Positions 34,383 to 44,886 of a DNA stretch of 64,000 bases are shown one piece after another. The notes under the pieces are model-generated. The model saw only the letters and a list, made by a program, of their open reading frames with translations. It was not told the origin of the DNA and did not search any database. Both the position numbers and the translations under genes were made by a program. The stretch's first letter is position 1. Every line of letters begins with the position of its first letter. Origin of the DNA: Chryseobacterium indologenes (GTDB lineage Bacteria > Bacteroidota > Bacteroidia > Flavobacteriales > Weeksellaceae); assembly GCF_002025665.1 (NCBI RefSeq), contig NZ_CP018786.1:1550001-1614000 (forward strand), given 5' to 3'.

Positions 34383-37300
34383 ATGAAAAAAATATTTGTA
34401 ATAGCGTTGTTGTCTATTTTTTCATTTGGATACTCACAGTCCGGAATCGGAATTAATGCGCAGCAGAATAAAGAGGTCTTATCTTTTCCAACCTCCCCTG
34501 ATGCCTACAGCTTTGATAAAGTAGGAAAGCTTCCTATGGATCTGTTTAACGGGAAAGCTAATATATCAATTCCCATTTATGATATTCAATTAGGAGATCT
34601 GGTTTTCCCCATTAAGCTTTCTTATAATACAGGAGGAATTAAACAGAATGAGATTTCAAGCTCAGTAGGATTAGGATGGTCATTATCCATACCCAATACC
34701 ATTTCAAAGAATATTATGGGAAAAGATGATGATTTTTTCCCGATTTATTTTAAAGATTACAATACAGCCTATCAATATTCATCCATTGATCCATGGAATG
34801 ATAATGCCAAAAAAGAGGTCTTAGGGTTTCTTTATGATGGGATGTATGATGTGCAGCCCGATCTGTTTTCGTATAACCTTCCTACCGTAAATGGCAGTTT
34901 TATAATAAATAATAACAAAGGTTTTCCGGTTCCTCATGAAGATGTTTTGATTCAAAGACTGCCTGATAATGGTAGTTTCACCATAACAGATTCAAAAGGT
35001 AACAAATTCTGGCTGTCGGGAAAAAACTCAGTGATGACTAAACGATCCCAAACGGTTGCTCAGTTAGCTGTCAATTCTTTTTTAATGGACAGTTTGCGTA
35101 CATCGAGAAATCAGGGAATACAAATTGAATATCAAAAAAAGCTAAACTATTCCGAAGAGAGTAAATTTGAAAGTAGAATTCTGACTTCTCAAAATGCTCC
35201 GGTGGGCTATACTCCTTTTCCTCCAATTCAAACATCTCCACCACCGAGAATTGATATCAATACGAACTTTGAAAAATTAATTACAAAAATTACATTTCCT
35301 GAAGGACAAATTGAATTTAAATATTCGGGAGATGAAAATTTAACCACTGTAGGGGAGGAACTGTATAGAAAAGATATCAAATCATCTGCTGGTATTGCTT
35401 TGAAAAGAATTGTAGTAAAGGACAAATCAGGAAAAATAGTAAAAGATTTTTTACTGAATCATTCTTATTTTGAATCAAGCTCTGTTGATAAAACCTATGA
35501 AGATTACAGGCTTAAACTCATAGGCCTAAAAGATAATCTTCAAAATAAGAGTTATGCATTTTCTTATAATGAAAATACTCCTCTTCCTGCAAGAAATTCT
35601 AATAATGATGATTATTGGGGATATTTTAATAATACCTTTTACAGCAAGTCAAACACCAGTATCCCGGATCAGATTTTTTCGAGTAATATCGGGGCGAGCC
35701 AAAGCACAATAATCGGAGGTAGAAATAGAAATACGAATCCTAATTTTGCACAACTTGGAGTTTTAACAGCTATTAAATATCCTACCGGTGCTTCTAAAAA
35801 TCTTTATTATGAAAGCAATACCATTGAAACAACCCAATATTCTACCATTGACGCATATGAAAGTTATATGAGTATAGGCAATAATCAAGACCCTGGTACT
35901 TTTGTGAAGCCTATTCGTGATACATTGGTTACCGTTCCGCAATCTGTTTTTATGAATAAGCCTAATGCAAGATTTAAAATCACTTTTGGAAATGGCTGTA
36001 TGAATAATAATGATGACATTGCCCAGATCCATGAAAACAGATGCAAGGGCAGCATAAATATGTCAGGACAGGTATATACTTCTAACGGAAAAAGCTTTAC
36101 GGCAGAATTTGGTGCTACAACAAGCCCCATTCAATTACGTTTGCAGCGTATAGGAGACTGTGGCTGTGATTTTTCATTTAACATCAAATATAACAAACAA
36201 ATTGCAACCAATTTAATTTCAAATGTTGGTGGGCTCAGAATAAAAAAAGTAGAAGATGTAGATGCCGGTAATACATCCAATATCTATAACTACAGCTATG
36301 AAAGGGCTGATCCGAATACAGGAGTTTATAAAGGTTCAGGAAAGCTTAAACGTCCGTTTCAATTTGTTAAATCTTTTTACAGAGTAGCTCATCCAAGCGT
36401 AGAAAATGCAGGAGCATCGGACTATATCCAGAGAGATTATATGGTTCAGAATACAGGAAGTGCTTATAATTCTTATAGCATGTCCAATATAGTCACCTAT
36501 TCTACGGTAAAAGAGTATAACGATCTGGGAGAAACTATTTATGAATTTGCAGATGGAAATGCCGGGGTAGGCTCTGTTTATTCGGATAAGACAGGACCAT
36601 ATGATGATTGGAGATATGGACTCCCGTTAAAAACGACGTATAAGAAAGGAGCTAATATTCTAAAAGAAGAAACATTTAAATATGATATCAATCCATTGAA
36701 AAATAAGCTATCAGGATATAATCCCGTTACCAATGAAGAGATTGCGTTTGGGCTTGATCTGGATATTGTACCTTACAATGTAGAGAATTTTAACGTACCT
36801 CCATTATCCTCTTATCAGGTCAATATGAGTGCTGTAGAAATTTACGGAGGAAAGATAGAACGTAAAAAATCAACGGTAACAGAATATTTTGAGGGAGGGA
36901 AAAAGGTTGAGAATCAGACTGTATACACTTATTCAGATACGGATATTAATAAACCTATCAATTTAAAAAGTACATTATCTACATTTTCATCCGGGGAAAA
37001 TGTTGTGACAGATTATCAGTATGCTCATGAAAAAGGCATTCAGAAACTTATTAATGCTAATATCATTGATACTCCAATAGAGACACAGGTCACAAAAAAA
37101 CAAAATGCCAATGATGCTGCGGGTAAAGTACTGTCAAGAACGGAAACCAAATATGATAATCCATTGACCTTACTTCCAAGCTCAGCATTGTCGTATGATC
37201 TTCAGAATAATCCTACTACCGAAGTTACTTATGATCAATATGATTCTAAAGGAAATCTTAAGCAATACACCACAAAAGACGGTATTTCAACGGTAATTGT

Positions 37301-37655
37301 TTGGGGCTATAACCAAACCCAGCCTATTGCCAAAATAGAGGGAGCCAAATTAACAGATATTCAACAGTCTTTAATTGATTCCATTGTTAATGCTTCCAAT
37401 ACAGATGCTTTAGCTGGTTCCAGCAATGATGAAACGACTTTCTTGTCAGCATTGAATACCTTCAGAGCTAATACAGCATTGTCCGCTTATCAGATTACCA
37501 CTTTTACGTATGATCCATTAGTTGGGGTAAGAAGCATCACCCCACCATCAGGAATCAGAGAAAGCTATGTGTATGATTCCGCAAACAGGCTTCAGAAAGT
37601 GATCGATGTGAATGGCAAAGTGTTGAAGGAGATGAAATACAATTATAAAAACTAA
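34383..37655 (+). CDS. Secreted RHS/YD-repeat protein (N-terminal component)
   Basis: A 1090-residue protein with a signal peptide (about 1-18, ending FSFGYSQ). The early part (NKEVLSFPTSPDAYSFDKV, then FPIKLSYNTGGIKQNE and SVGLGWSLS) resembles the SpvB/TcaC-like start of RHS systems, where a long chain forms a shell. The later half carries YD-type repeats (VTYDQYDSKGNLKQYTTKDG, SYVYDSANRLQKVIDVNGKV). It lacks the RHS core and toxin tail. It is followed 4 nt later by the full RHS protein, with the same junction TAAACTGATGAAAAAA seen at both gene joins. Together they may form a two-part shell; inference. Confidence 0.8.
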   Translation: MKKIFVIALLSIFSFGYSQSGIGINAQQNKEVLSFPTSPDAYSFDKVGKLPMDLFNGKANISIPIYDIQLGDLVFPIKLSYNTGGIKQNEISSSVGLGWSLSIPNTISKNIMGKDDDFFPIYFKDYNTAYQYSSIDPWNDNAKKEVLGFLYDGMYDVQPDLFSYNLPTVNGSFIINNNKGFPVPHEDVLIQRLPDNGSFTITDSKGNKFWLSGKNSVMTKRSQTVAQLAVNSFLMDSLRTSRNQGIQIEYQKKLNYSEESKFESRILTSQNAPVGYTPFPPIQTSPPPRIDINTNFEKLITKITFPEGQIEFKYSGDENLTTVGEELYRKDIKSSAGIALKRIVVKDKSGKIVKDFLLNHSYFESSSVDKTYEDYRLKLIGLKDNLQNKSYAFSYNENTPLPARNSNNDDYWGYFNNTFYSKSNTSIPDQIFSSNIGASQSTIIGGRNRNTNPNFAQLGVLTAIKYPTGASKNLYYESNTIETTQYSTIDAYESYMSIGNNQDPGTFVKPIRDTLVTVPQSVFMNKPNARFKITFGNGCMNNNDDIAQIHENRCKGSINMSGQVYTSNGKSFTAEFGATTSPIQLRLQRIGDCGCDFSFNIKYNKQIATNLISNVGGLRIKKVEDVDAGNTSNIYNYSYERADPNTGVYKGSGKLKRPFQFVKSFYRVAHPSVENAGASDYIQRDYMVQNTGSAYNSYSMSNIVTYSTVKEYNDLGETIYEFADGNAGVGSVYSDKTGPYDDWRYGLPLKTTYKKGANILKEETFKYDINPLKNKLSGYNPVTNEEIAFGLDLDIVPYNVENFNVPPLSSYQVNMSAVEIYGGKIERKKSTVTEYFEGGKKVENQTVYTYSDTDINKPINLKSTLSTFSSGENVVTDYQYAHEKGIQKLINANIIDTPIETQVTKKQNANDAAGKVLSRTETKYDNPLTLLPSSALSYDLQNNPTTEVTYDQYDSKGNLKQYTTKDGISTVIVWGYNQTQPIAKIEGAKLTDIQQSLIDSIVNASNTDALAGSSNDETTFLSALNTFRANTALSAYQITTFTYDPLVGVRSITPPSGIRESYVYDSANRLQKVIDVNGKVLKEMKYNYKN

Positions 37656-37659
37656 ACTG

Positions 37660-40600
37660 ATGAAAAAACTCATACTACCGATAGGAGTCCTGCTCTTATC
37701 CAACTTAACATACGCCCAGCTTTCCACGATTTCAAGCAATGAAAATTATATTCAGACCAAAACATATTTAGATTATAATGGAACAGCTGCTACCAAATCC
37801 TCAGAAACCGTTCAGTATTTTGACGGACTGGGAAGACCTAAGCAGGTTATCAACCTACAGGCTTCCCCTTTGGGAAGAGACGTTGTAACCCATATTGAAT
37901 ACGATCAGTTTGGAAGACAGCTGAAAGACTATCTTCCGGTTCCCCAGCTTTCCACAAGCAACGGGAACTATTATTCAGGGCCTTTGGGTGTTTATCCCAC
38001 AACCTACGGGAATGAAAAGATCTATTCTGAAAAAGTTTTGGAAAACTCTCCTCTGGACAGGATTCTGGAGCAGAAACAGGTGGGCAATGACTGGAACACA
38101 AAATCTGTGAAGTTTGGTTATGACACCAACGGATTGAATGAAGTCTATCAGTTTACCACGACCACAAGCTGGGTAGATGGAGCTACTAAAAGTGTACTGA
38201 GCTTATCGCCTGCTACAGTGTATGCCCCGAACCAATTGTATAAAAACTCTGTCAAAGATGAGGATGAGAATGAAACGGTAGAATTTAAAAACGGTCAGGG
38301 CCAGACATTACTGGTAAGAAAAATCATGAGCCCCACCCTTCAGATTGATACCTATTATGTGTACAATGAATACAATCAGCTGGCTTTTGTCATTCCTCCT
38401 ATGGCTGTTCATAAGCCTATTACCGATGACCTTCTCAATACCTTATGCTATCAGTACCGTTATGACGGAAAGGGCAGATTGGTAGAAAAAAAACTTCCCG
38501 GAAAAGGCTGGGAATTTATGATCTATGATAAACAGGACAGACTTGTAGGAACTCAGGATGCTGTATTAAGAACAAAAGGACAATGGCTGTACACGCAGTA
38601 CGATCAGTTGGGAAGAGTTGTGATTACCGGGCTCGCTACAGGAGGCGACCGGAATGCAGAACAGTCATTGGCTGATGGTTCGAATAATATGACACGAACT
38701 GGTTTTGTAGTCTTTACGAGGCAGGGAATGGATGTTTATTATGATCCGGGTGTTACCTATCCCCATGCCTCAAAATGGGTTGCCTTATTATCCGTAAACT
38801 ATTATGACAGCTATCCTGCTTACAGTTTCAATCCTGCATTCCCTTCAACCATTCAGGGAGCTCCGGTACTTACTGCCAGCGCAACGACTGATGGAAGAAG
38901 CATCAAAGGATTTCCTACAATGAGTTTTGTAAAAAACATTGAGGATGATAACTGGACAAAGAATTATACCTATTACGATACAAAAGGAAGAGCTATTGGA
39001 GGTCATTCTATCAATCATTTGGGAGGCTATACCCATACAGAATCCAAACTGGATTTTGCAGGAGTTACGAAACAGACGGTAACAAAACATAAAAGACTTA
39101 ACACGGATACTGAAAGAGTGGTTACCGAAACGTTTGATTATGACAGCCAGAACAGGTTATTGGTACACAAACATCAGGTAGACAGTAATCCGGTAGAGAT
39201 TTTAACTCAGAATAAGTACAATGAAATTTCTCAGCTTGAATCTAAAAAAGTAGGTGGAACATCTCTATTATCACCATTACAGACCATAGATTATAAATAC
39301 AATATCCGTGGTTGGATGACCCAGATTAATGATCCTGCCAACTTAGGAAGTGATCTGTTTGGGTATAAGATCAATTATAATAAAGTGGAAGGGCTGGAAA
39401 TTCCCAATGCAGACTACCCGAATCAAAAAGTAAAACCGAGATACAATGGAAATATTGCGGAAGTATCATGGAAAACCCTAACAGAAGATAATGAACCGTT
39501 AAAAAGATATGGCTACGCATATGATAGTGTAAACAGACTCACAGGTGGCTTTTATCAGAAGGATACAAATCCCTATGCAAAAGAATACAATGAGCTTCTG
39601 GTCTATGACGTGAATGGAAATATCCTGAATCTGGTAAGAACTGAAGGATTGCTTCCAGGAGCAAACACCACTTTAATGATTGATAATCTGAAGTATGATT
39701 ATGTAGGAAATAAGTTAGTGAAAGTTACAGATCAGCAGCAAAATCCATCTGGTTATCCTTCCCTTACAGTTCCTAATCCTATTGAGTATGATAATGGCAA
39801 TCTCAGCGGGAATGGAAACATGACCAAACATTTGGATAAAGGGATTTCCTCTATTGAATATAATTATTTAAATTTACCAGATAAGATTACCCAAAACTCA
39901 AAATTGACAAGCTATCTTTACAGAGCAGACGGGGTAAAAGTAAAGAAGCTTTTTGGAGATCTGGAGACCCATTATCTGGATGGCTTTCAGTATAAAACTA
40001 CATTTTTAAGAGAATCCTGGGATGGAGAAGGAACTTTTATTCCTGATCCTAATGAGATTCCAGAATTGAAATTGAGGATCATTCCTACTTCTGAAGGATA
40101 TTATGATGCACTTCTCAACAAGTATGTTTACAATTTTACAGATCATCTGGGAAATGTAAGGTTAAGTTATAGCGATACAAATGGAGATGGTGTTATCCAG
40201 CCAAGGAGATATAATACATCAACATGTTCGCCTAAATTTGGTTGCCTTGGAGAATGGAAACCGGGAGAAATTGTAGAAGTCAATACTTATTATCCTTTTG
40301 GATTACTGCATAATTATACTGCGACTACCCAGAATGCTTATCAATACAAGTACAATGGGAAGGAACTTCAGGAAAGTGGCATGTATGATTATGGAGCTAG
40401 ATTCTATATGCCGGATATTGGACGATGGGGTGTAATTGATCCACTGGCGGAAACTTCACGTCGTTGGTCTACTTACACCTATGCGTATAATAACCCTATA
40501 AGATTTATTGATCCTGATGGACGAAATGCTGATGTATGGGAATTGAATTCTGAAAATGGAAATCTCACCAAGGTTGAAGAAAATGACAAACCAGATGAGC

Positions 40601-41178
40601 TATATATAGTAGATAATAAGGGAAATAGAAAAACAGATTCAGCAGGCAATCAGGTAAAATTCACAATGGAAAGAGATGAACAGATAGAGGAAAGAATTAC
40701 TTCGTCAGGTTGTGTTACTTATACTCCTAAATTAGATGGAGTACGTACAGAAGCAACTAAAGAAGTTCCTTTCGAAATTATTCCTTTTGAGAATCAGAGT
40801 AATGCAAAATCATTTTTCGAGTTTTTAGAAAAAAATTCGAATGCAGGAAATGAATTTGACTTATTACAGTATACTCAAAATGGACAAGATAAAGGAATGG
40901 TGGGAAGAACACTACAGTTTGATTTTCTACCTAGATTTGATAAAGATGGAACCTTTGGGGCATTTATCCCTACACTTACCTTAGATTATTACAAGAATAT
41001 GCTTTTAAAAACCTCAGGTATTGAATTAATGAAATCAATATTTAACCATTCTCACCCCGGCGACGGTATAAATCCAATACCGTCAGATACAGATAGAGCT
41101 GCAGCAGATAATCCATATATACCAATACCAATATTTAAAGTTTATAGTGGAGGGACATATAAAACATTTAAACCTTAA
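37660..41178 (+). CDS. DUF6443/RHS polymorphic toxin with JAB-like C-terminal domain
   Basis: A 1172-residue protein. Signal peptide (about 1-20, ending SNLTYAQ), then a DUF6443 domain (TVQYFDGLGRPKQVINLQAS), YD repeats through the middle, and the RHS-associated core ([19 protein letters not shown] at about 898-916, then the [14 protein letters not shown] block and FIDPDGR ending at R955). The variable tail starts at 956. It contains HSHPGDG (H1130, H1132) followed by S1142 and D1145, the JAMM spacing of JAB1-type metallopeptidases, so it is probably a Toxin-JAB1 domain (a peptidase activity, inferred). An exported candidate immunity gene starts 10 nt after it. Best candidate for the expressed toxin of the locus. 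Confidence 0.88.
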   Translation: MKKLILPIGVLLLSNLTYAQLSTISSNENYIQTKTYLDYNGTAATKSSETVQYFDGLGRPKQVINLQASPLGRDVVTHIEYDQFGRQLKDYLPVPQLSTSNGNYYSGPLGVYPTTYGNEKIYSEKVLENSPLDRILEQKQVGNDWNTKSVKFGYDTNGLNEVYQFTTTTSWVDGATKSVLSLSPATVYAPNQLYKNSVKDEDENETVEFKNGQGQTLLVRKIMSPTLQIDTYYVYNEYNQLAFVIPPMAVHKPITDDLLNTLCYQYRYDGKGRLVEKKLPGKGWEFMIYDKQDRLVGTQDAVLRTKGQWLYTQYDQLGRVVITGLATGGDRNAEQSLADGSNNMTRTGFVVFTRQGMDVYYDPGVTYPHASKWVALLSVNYYDSYPAYSFNPAFPSTIQGAPVLTASATTDGRSIKGFPTMSFVKNIEDDNWTKNYTYYDTKGRAIGGHSINHLGGYTHTESKLDFAGVTKQTVTKHKRLNTDTERVVTETFDYDSQNRLLVHKHQVDSNPVEILTQNKYNEISQLESKKVGGTSLLSPLQTIDYKYNIRGWMTQINDPANLGSDLFGYKINYNKVEGLEIPNADYPNQKVKPRYNGNIAEVSWKTLTEDNEPLKRYGYAYDSVNRLTGGFYQKDTNPYAKEYNELLVYDVNGNILNLVRTEGLLPGANTTLMIDNLKYDYVGNKLVKVTDQQQNPSGYPSLTVPNPIEYDNGNLSGNGNMTKHLDKGISSIEYNYLNLPDKITQNSKLTSYLYRADGVKVKKLFGDLETHYLDGFQYKTTFLRESWDGEGTFIPDPNEIPELKLRIIPTSEGYYDALLNKYVYNFTDHLGNVRLSYSDTNGDGVIQPRRYNTSTCSPKFGCLGEWKPGEIVEVNTYYPFGLLHNYTATTQNAYQYKYNGKELQESGMYDYGARFYMPDIGRWGVIDPLAETSRRWSTYTYAYNNPIRFIDPDGRNADVWELNSENGNLTKVEENDKPDELYIVDNKGNRKTDSAGNQVKFTMERDEQIEERITSSGCVTYTPKLDGVRTEATKEVPFEIIPFENQSNAKSFFEFLEKNSNAGNEFDLLQYTQNGQDKGMVGRTLQFDFLPRFDKDGTFGAFIPTLTLDYYKNMLLKTSGIELMKSIFNHSHPGDGINPIPSDTDRAAADNPYIPIPIFKVYSGGTYKTFKP

Positions 41179-41188
41179 AACTAACTCT

Positions 41189-41962
41189 ATGAAAAATTTA
41201 TTTTTTTTATTTCTTTTAGGTCCCTTTTTATTTTCTCAAAACTTTCAAACTAAGGATTCTCTTAAAATTCTTGCTAAGAGTAACTTTAAATCAATGGAAG
41301 TTTTTGAAGTTAAAAATGAAAGATTAATTCCTTTACGAAACTATACCTACGACAAAAATAAAAATGAAATTACTATAAAAAATTCATCTGATAAAAATAA
41401 AGAATGGCTTAGAACTATTATTAAATTTGATAATAATTATAATATCACGGAAGTAGAAAAAACAACGGAAGGAATGGTGATTTCTGAAAAAGAGAATTCC
41501 CTTGTAAAAAAACAAATTTCAGTGATAACAAAATATTTTTACAATAATAATACTGTTGAAATAAACGAATATAATGATAAAGGTCATCTATCATTAAAAC
41601 AATTTAAACTTTTTGATGACAAAAATCGTATCATTGAACAAATAAGGTTATTTAATATTCCTGATGATATTGTTGTTTCTGAAATAGAAAAATATAATTG
41701 GATTGATAATAATTCATATAATTATGAAAAACTAACATTCCATGCTCCTAAGTCTAGATTAACAGGGGTATATAAATTAAATCAATATGGAGATAGAGAG
41801 TCTTTTAGAGGTAATATCTATTTAAATGGTATGCCAGAAGATGCAAGTTTTGATTTTGATAAAAAAATTAAAAAATTTGATTCAAAAGGGAATTTAATTC
41901 AGGTATATAAGATTGATAAGAAAATTCAAACTCTTATTGAGGAAAGAAAAATCATCTACTAA
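41189..41962 (+). CDS. Candidate immunity protein for the main JAB-like toxin
   Basis: A 257-residue secreted protein (signal peptide about 1-16, LLGPFLFSQ). I chose ATG 41189; a longer frame from 41147 would overlap the toxin gene and lack a signal start. It has YD-like phrases (NYTYDKNKNEITIKN, FDSKGNLIQVY) and ends LIEERKIIY. It is a paralog of the protein at 45906-46673, which follows the other JAB-like tip. This pairing is the main evidence for an immunity role; no family is recognised. Confidence 0.7.
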   Translation: MKNLFFLFLLGPFLFSQNFQTKDSLKILAKSNFKSMEVFEVKNERLIPLRNYTYDKNKNEITIKNSSDKNKEWLRTIIKFDNNYNITEVEKTTEGMVISEKENSLVKKQISVITKYFYNNNTVEINEYNDKGHLSLKQFKLFDDKNRIIEQIRLFNIPDDIVVSEIEKYNWIDNNSYNYEKLTFHAPKSRLTGVYKLNQYGDRESFRGNIYLNGMPEDASFDFDKKIKKFDSKGNLIQVYKIDKKIQTLIEERKIIY

Positions 41963-42039
41963 ACACAAGCGTTTGATATTACTGCGATTTAGGTGTCTAT
42001 AAGTACAAGTACAACGGCAAGGAGCTTCAGGAGGCGGGA

Positions 42040-42852
42040 ATGTATGATTATGGAGCAAGATTTTATATGCCGGATATTGGAAGATGGGGAGTAGTAGATC
42101 CGCTGGCGGAGAAGATGAGAAGATATTCACCATATAATTATGCTTTTGATAATCCGATTAAGTTTATTGATCCGGATGGTAGACAAGGAAAAGATGTTAT
42201 TATTACAGGAAAAGAAGCAGATGAAGCATTAAAAGAATTGCAAAAATCAGTCTCTTCTGAGCTTACTTTAAGTAAAGATAGCAAAGGTAAAGTTTCTTAT
42301 ACTCAGAAAAATCCCAAAGCAAAGTTATCTGCAGATAGTCAACAACTTGTTGATGCTATTAATGATCATTCTGTAAATGTAAATGTAAAATCAGAAAATA
42401 CGCATATGACCGAAGCGGGGAGTGTCTATGTAGGAGGGACTTTTTCTGGGAATGAGACAAAATATGTATTTAGCTCTGATGGAAAATCTTTTAATCCTAT
42501 TACAGAAACAAAGCAAGAGGTAAATCCGTTTATTTTAGGTGCAATGAGTAATTATTTTGGCAAACCAGGTGCAGATATGTTACATGAAGTAACTGAATCT
42601 TATCAAGGAGCTTTAATTTCTCAAAAACTAGGTAAAGATGCCGGTTATGCGTCGGAAGCTGATAATGAGGATTTTTTTAGTATATATAATTCAGCACATA
42701 ATGCTGCTACACCCCAAACATCTAAAGGTTATCAACAAATTAATTATGATAAAAATGGAAATCAAACGACTAATTTATATAAATCAGGAAGGTCAGAAGC
42801 TGTATTTAAAACTTCGGGTAAAGCTCCATTAATTGTTCCAATATATCCTTAA
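42040..42852 (+). CDS. Orphan RHS tip cassette 2: core fragment plus HEVTE-type domain
   Basis: The frame is open from 41977 (the codons before ATG 42040 encode more RHS core, [14 protein letters not shown]), so this is a cassette cut off from its parent. It starts with the core end [17 protein letters not shown], then [19 protein letters not shown] and FIDPDGR, and continues in a unique tail of about 220 residues. The tail contains [14 protein letters not shown] (H182, E183, E186 counted from ATG 42040) and NSAHNAA (H220), a possible zinc-peptidase site, as in other RHS tips. A candidate immunity gene follows 3 nt later. No promoter is visible, so it may be silent until joined to the main gene by recombination. 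Confidence 0.75.
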   Translation: MYDYGARFYMPDIGRWGVVDPLAEKMRRYSPYNYAFDNPIKFIDPDGRQGKDVIITGKEADEALKELQKSVSSELTLSKDSKGKVSYTQKNPKAKLSADSQQLVDAINDHSVNVNVKSENTHMTEAGSVYVGGTFSGNETKYVFSSDGKSFNPITETKQEVNPFILGAMSNYFGKPGADMLHEVTESYQGALISQKLGKDAGYASEADNEDFFSIYNSAHNAATPQTSKGYQQINYDKNGNQTTNLYKSGRSEAVFKTSGKAPLIVPIYP

Positions 42853-42855
42853 CTT

Positions 42856-43260
42856 ATGAAAAATATTAGTGTTATTATTCTTTTATTATTAATTATCTCT
42901 TGTAATTCTAAATCTAAGCTAAGTGCGGGACTTGAGTATAGAATAGTAAAAATAGATTCAATTGAAAATGTATATTTATTATATGCAGAAAGAACGGATG
43001 TTAGTATTCCAAATACTAAAATTATAAAAATCGCTTCTACAAAAACTGGATATGGGTGTAAAAAAAATAGATCAATAATTGTGGGACATAATTATAAATT
43101 AAATTTGAAATCATTATATCCTGAAAACTTTGTTTCACACCATTATTTAGGAGGGATAACTTTTAATGGGGTCTATATTCCATTCGAAAAAGATTACAAC
43201 ATAAAGAAAAACTTATTTTCTACAGAAGATATAAAAGGACTTTGTTATAATATTAAATGA
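42856..43260 (+). CDS. Small lipoprotein, candidate immunity for cassette 2
   Basis: A 134-residue lipoprotein: signal ends in LLIISC, and the mature part is rich in Lys and Ile with two further Cys. It starts 3 nt after the orphan tip. No family is recognised. Lipoprotein targeting suggests protection in the periplasm or at a membrane (inference). Confidence 0.65.
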   Translation: MKNISVIILLLLIISCNSKSKLSAGLEYRIVKIDSIENVYLLYAERTDVSIPNTKIIKIASTKTGYGCKKNRSIIVGHNYKLNLKSLYPENFVSHHYLGGITFNGVYIPFEKDYNIKKNLFSTEDIKGLCYNIK

Positions 43261-43280
43261 ATTTTTTTAATAATATCTCC

Positions 43281-43349
43281 CCCCGCTGGTGCGAGCGTTT
43301 CGCTCGTGTCCGTAAATAAAACAAAAAGCCACTGTTTTTGCTGTGGCTT
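43281..43349 (+). repeat. Cassette-boundary element, copy 1
   Basis: CCCCGCTGG, then a GCGAGCG-TTT-CGCTCGT hairpin, then GCCACTGTTTTTGCTGTGG. A diverged copy follows the last immunity gene at 46674-46733. Neither codes. The second half doubles as a terminator-like hairpin (AAAGCCAC / GTGGCTTT, then T's). Confidence 0.75.
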
Positions 43350-43398
43350 TTACTCTCTATTATAGAGAAACCGTTATTTTTACAATTACAAGGATCAA

Positions 43399-44361
43399 TT
43401 GGGAAATACAAGAGTTACTTTTGCTAAAAATAATGCCGGAATGCTAGAATCTATAGATACCAATAATTATTATCCATTTGGATTAAACCATATTGGTGGT
43501 TCTTCCTATTCCAAATTTGGAAGTTATTACAACTATAAGTACAATGGGAAGGAGCTGCAGGAGACGGGAATGTATGATTACGGTGCGAGATTCTATATGC
43601 CGGATCTGGGAAGATGGGGTGTTGTTGACCCGCTTGCGGAAAAAATGCCGAGCTGGTCGCCGTATGCTTACGCGTTTGATAATCCTATACGTTATACAGA
43701 TCCTGACGGTAGAGAACCAGTTGATGATCACTTTAATCAATTCGGAAAATTTTTATACACAGATAATAAAAAGACAAATAATATTGTCATTGATTTTCAA
43801 AATCCGATTACTGGAAGTTTGAATACTGCTCCATGGCTATCGACAGAATTAAAAGATTATAAATTTAATAAGGACAATGCATTTGTTTTAGCAAATATTG
43901 CAAATCACTACACTAAAGATGCAGGTATAGATTTAGATAACCTCAAAGGTAATAGTACTTCTGTTGGGGTTGCTGATTATCATTTTGATGCGGGTAAAAT
44001 GGTAGGAAAAGTTTCCAGTTATAATGGAGGTGAATATAATCCAGATGCTCTAATGCAGGCAAATAAAGGTTCTAAAACAGTTTCGCTTATGGTTGGTAAT
44101 GGAGAAGTGAGTGAATTATATAATGATAAATACAATATGATATCTGCACTGAGTCATGAAGGAGGAAAAGTAAGTCACTTAACAGTAAATCCTGACAATG
44201 TTAATATATCTACACTTGATTTAGCAAAAGAACATGTCAAGGTTTATGAGCATCAAATGGCTTCTCCTATTTTTAAGAAAACTACACCTCAATTTCAACA
44301 ATTAATGAAAAAAAATTATGGCAATGATAAATTCTATTATGAGAAATATAAACAAAAATAA
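43399..44361 (+). CDS. Orphan RHS tip cassette 3: core fragment plus unique C-terminal domain
   Basis: The open frame begins upstream at 43366 (encoding YNYKDQLGNTRVTF, typical RHS core) with no ATG, so TTG 43399 is only a formal start. The core block [14 protein letters not shown] and [19 protein letters not shown] leads to DPLAEKMPSWSPYAYAFDN and YTDPDGR, then a tail of about 215 residues. The tail has ISALSHEGGKVSHL and VYEHQMASPIFKKTTPQFQ, recalling RHS metallopeptidase-like tips but without a clean HExxH. It overlaps the next gene by 23 nt. No promoter seen; probably silent. Confidence 0.72.
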   Translation: MGNTRVTFAKNNAGMLESIDTNNYYPFGLNHIGGSSYSKFGSYYNYKYNGKELQETGMYDYGARFYMPDLGRWGVVDPLAEKMPSWSPYAYAFDNPIRYTDPDGREPVDDHFNQFGKFLYTDNKKTNNIVIDFQNPITGSLNTAPWLSTELKDYKFNKDNAFVLANIANHYTKDAGIDLDNLKGNSTSVGVADYHFDAGKMVGKVSSYNGGEYNPDALMQANKGSKTVSLMVGNGEVSELYNDKYNMISALSHEGGKVSHLTVNPDNVNISTLDLAKEHVKVYEHQMASPIFKKTTPQFQQLMKKNYGNDKFYYEKYKQK

Positions 44362-44848
44362 GTTCCATATTTATATAATATTGTTAGTAGCTTTATTTAT
44401 ATCCTGTAAAAAATCTATATCCAAGGATAAAAATGCTGTTTCTTCTTTCCAAAATTTGATATGTGATTATACAAAGGATAGTATAAATATTAAAAATGTA
44501 GAAACTTTTTTACTATTTGGAAACCCTACAAATGATACTCTTAAAGTTTCTCTTAAAGATGTTCAAGCAAACTATAGACATGTTTATGAAAAGGATACAT
44601 TTAAGATAAACTTTGAAGCATTAACCCCTATTTCTATTCCGCCGAATGATTCTATCGGGTTACCTTGTATGTCAGTAATTGAAAAGAATTTTAACAAAAG
44701 AAGTGACGTTTTTGAAAAAGGATTTTCAGTTTTTAATGTTAAATCTCAAAAAGAAATTTCTCATGCACCAAGTTACAGGCTAAGGCAAATGAATGATTTT
44801 CAATTATATCAAAAATGGGGAAAGAAAAATGATAATATAAGTTTATAA
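44339..44848 (+). CDS. Small lipoprotein, candidate immunity for cassette 3
   Basis: A 169-residue lipoprotein: the signal ends ALFISC, and a longer frame from 44318 would only add residues ahead of it, so ATG 44339 is preferred. It overlaps the toxin cassette by 23 nt, so the two are tightly linked. The mature part (FQNLICDYTKDS, PPNDSIGLPC) matches no family I know. A terminator follows. Confidence 0.65.
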   Translation: MRNINKNKFHIYIILLVALFISCKKSISKDKNAVSSFQNLICDYTKDSINIKNVETFLLFGNPTNDTLKVSLKDVQANYRHVYEKDTFKINFEALTPISIPPNDSIGLPCMSVIEKNFNKRSDVFEKGFSVFNVKSQKEISHAPSYRLRQMNDFQLYQKWGKKNDNISL

Positions 44849-44850
44849 AT

Positions 44851-44886
44851 AAGAAGAGGCTATCTCTTTTGAGACAGCCTCTTTTA
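44851..44886 (+). terminator. Terminator between cassettes 3 and 4
   Basis: AGAAGAGGCT/AGCCTCTTTT arms, with TCTC/GAGA inside. It would stop transcription before cassette 4, supporting that cassette 4 is silent. Confidence 0.8.
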
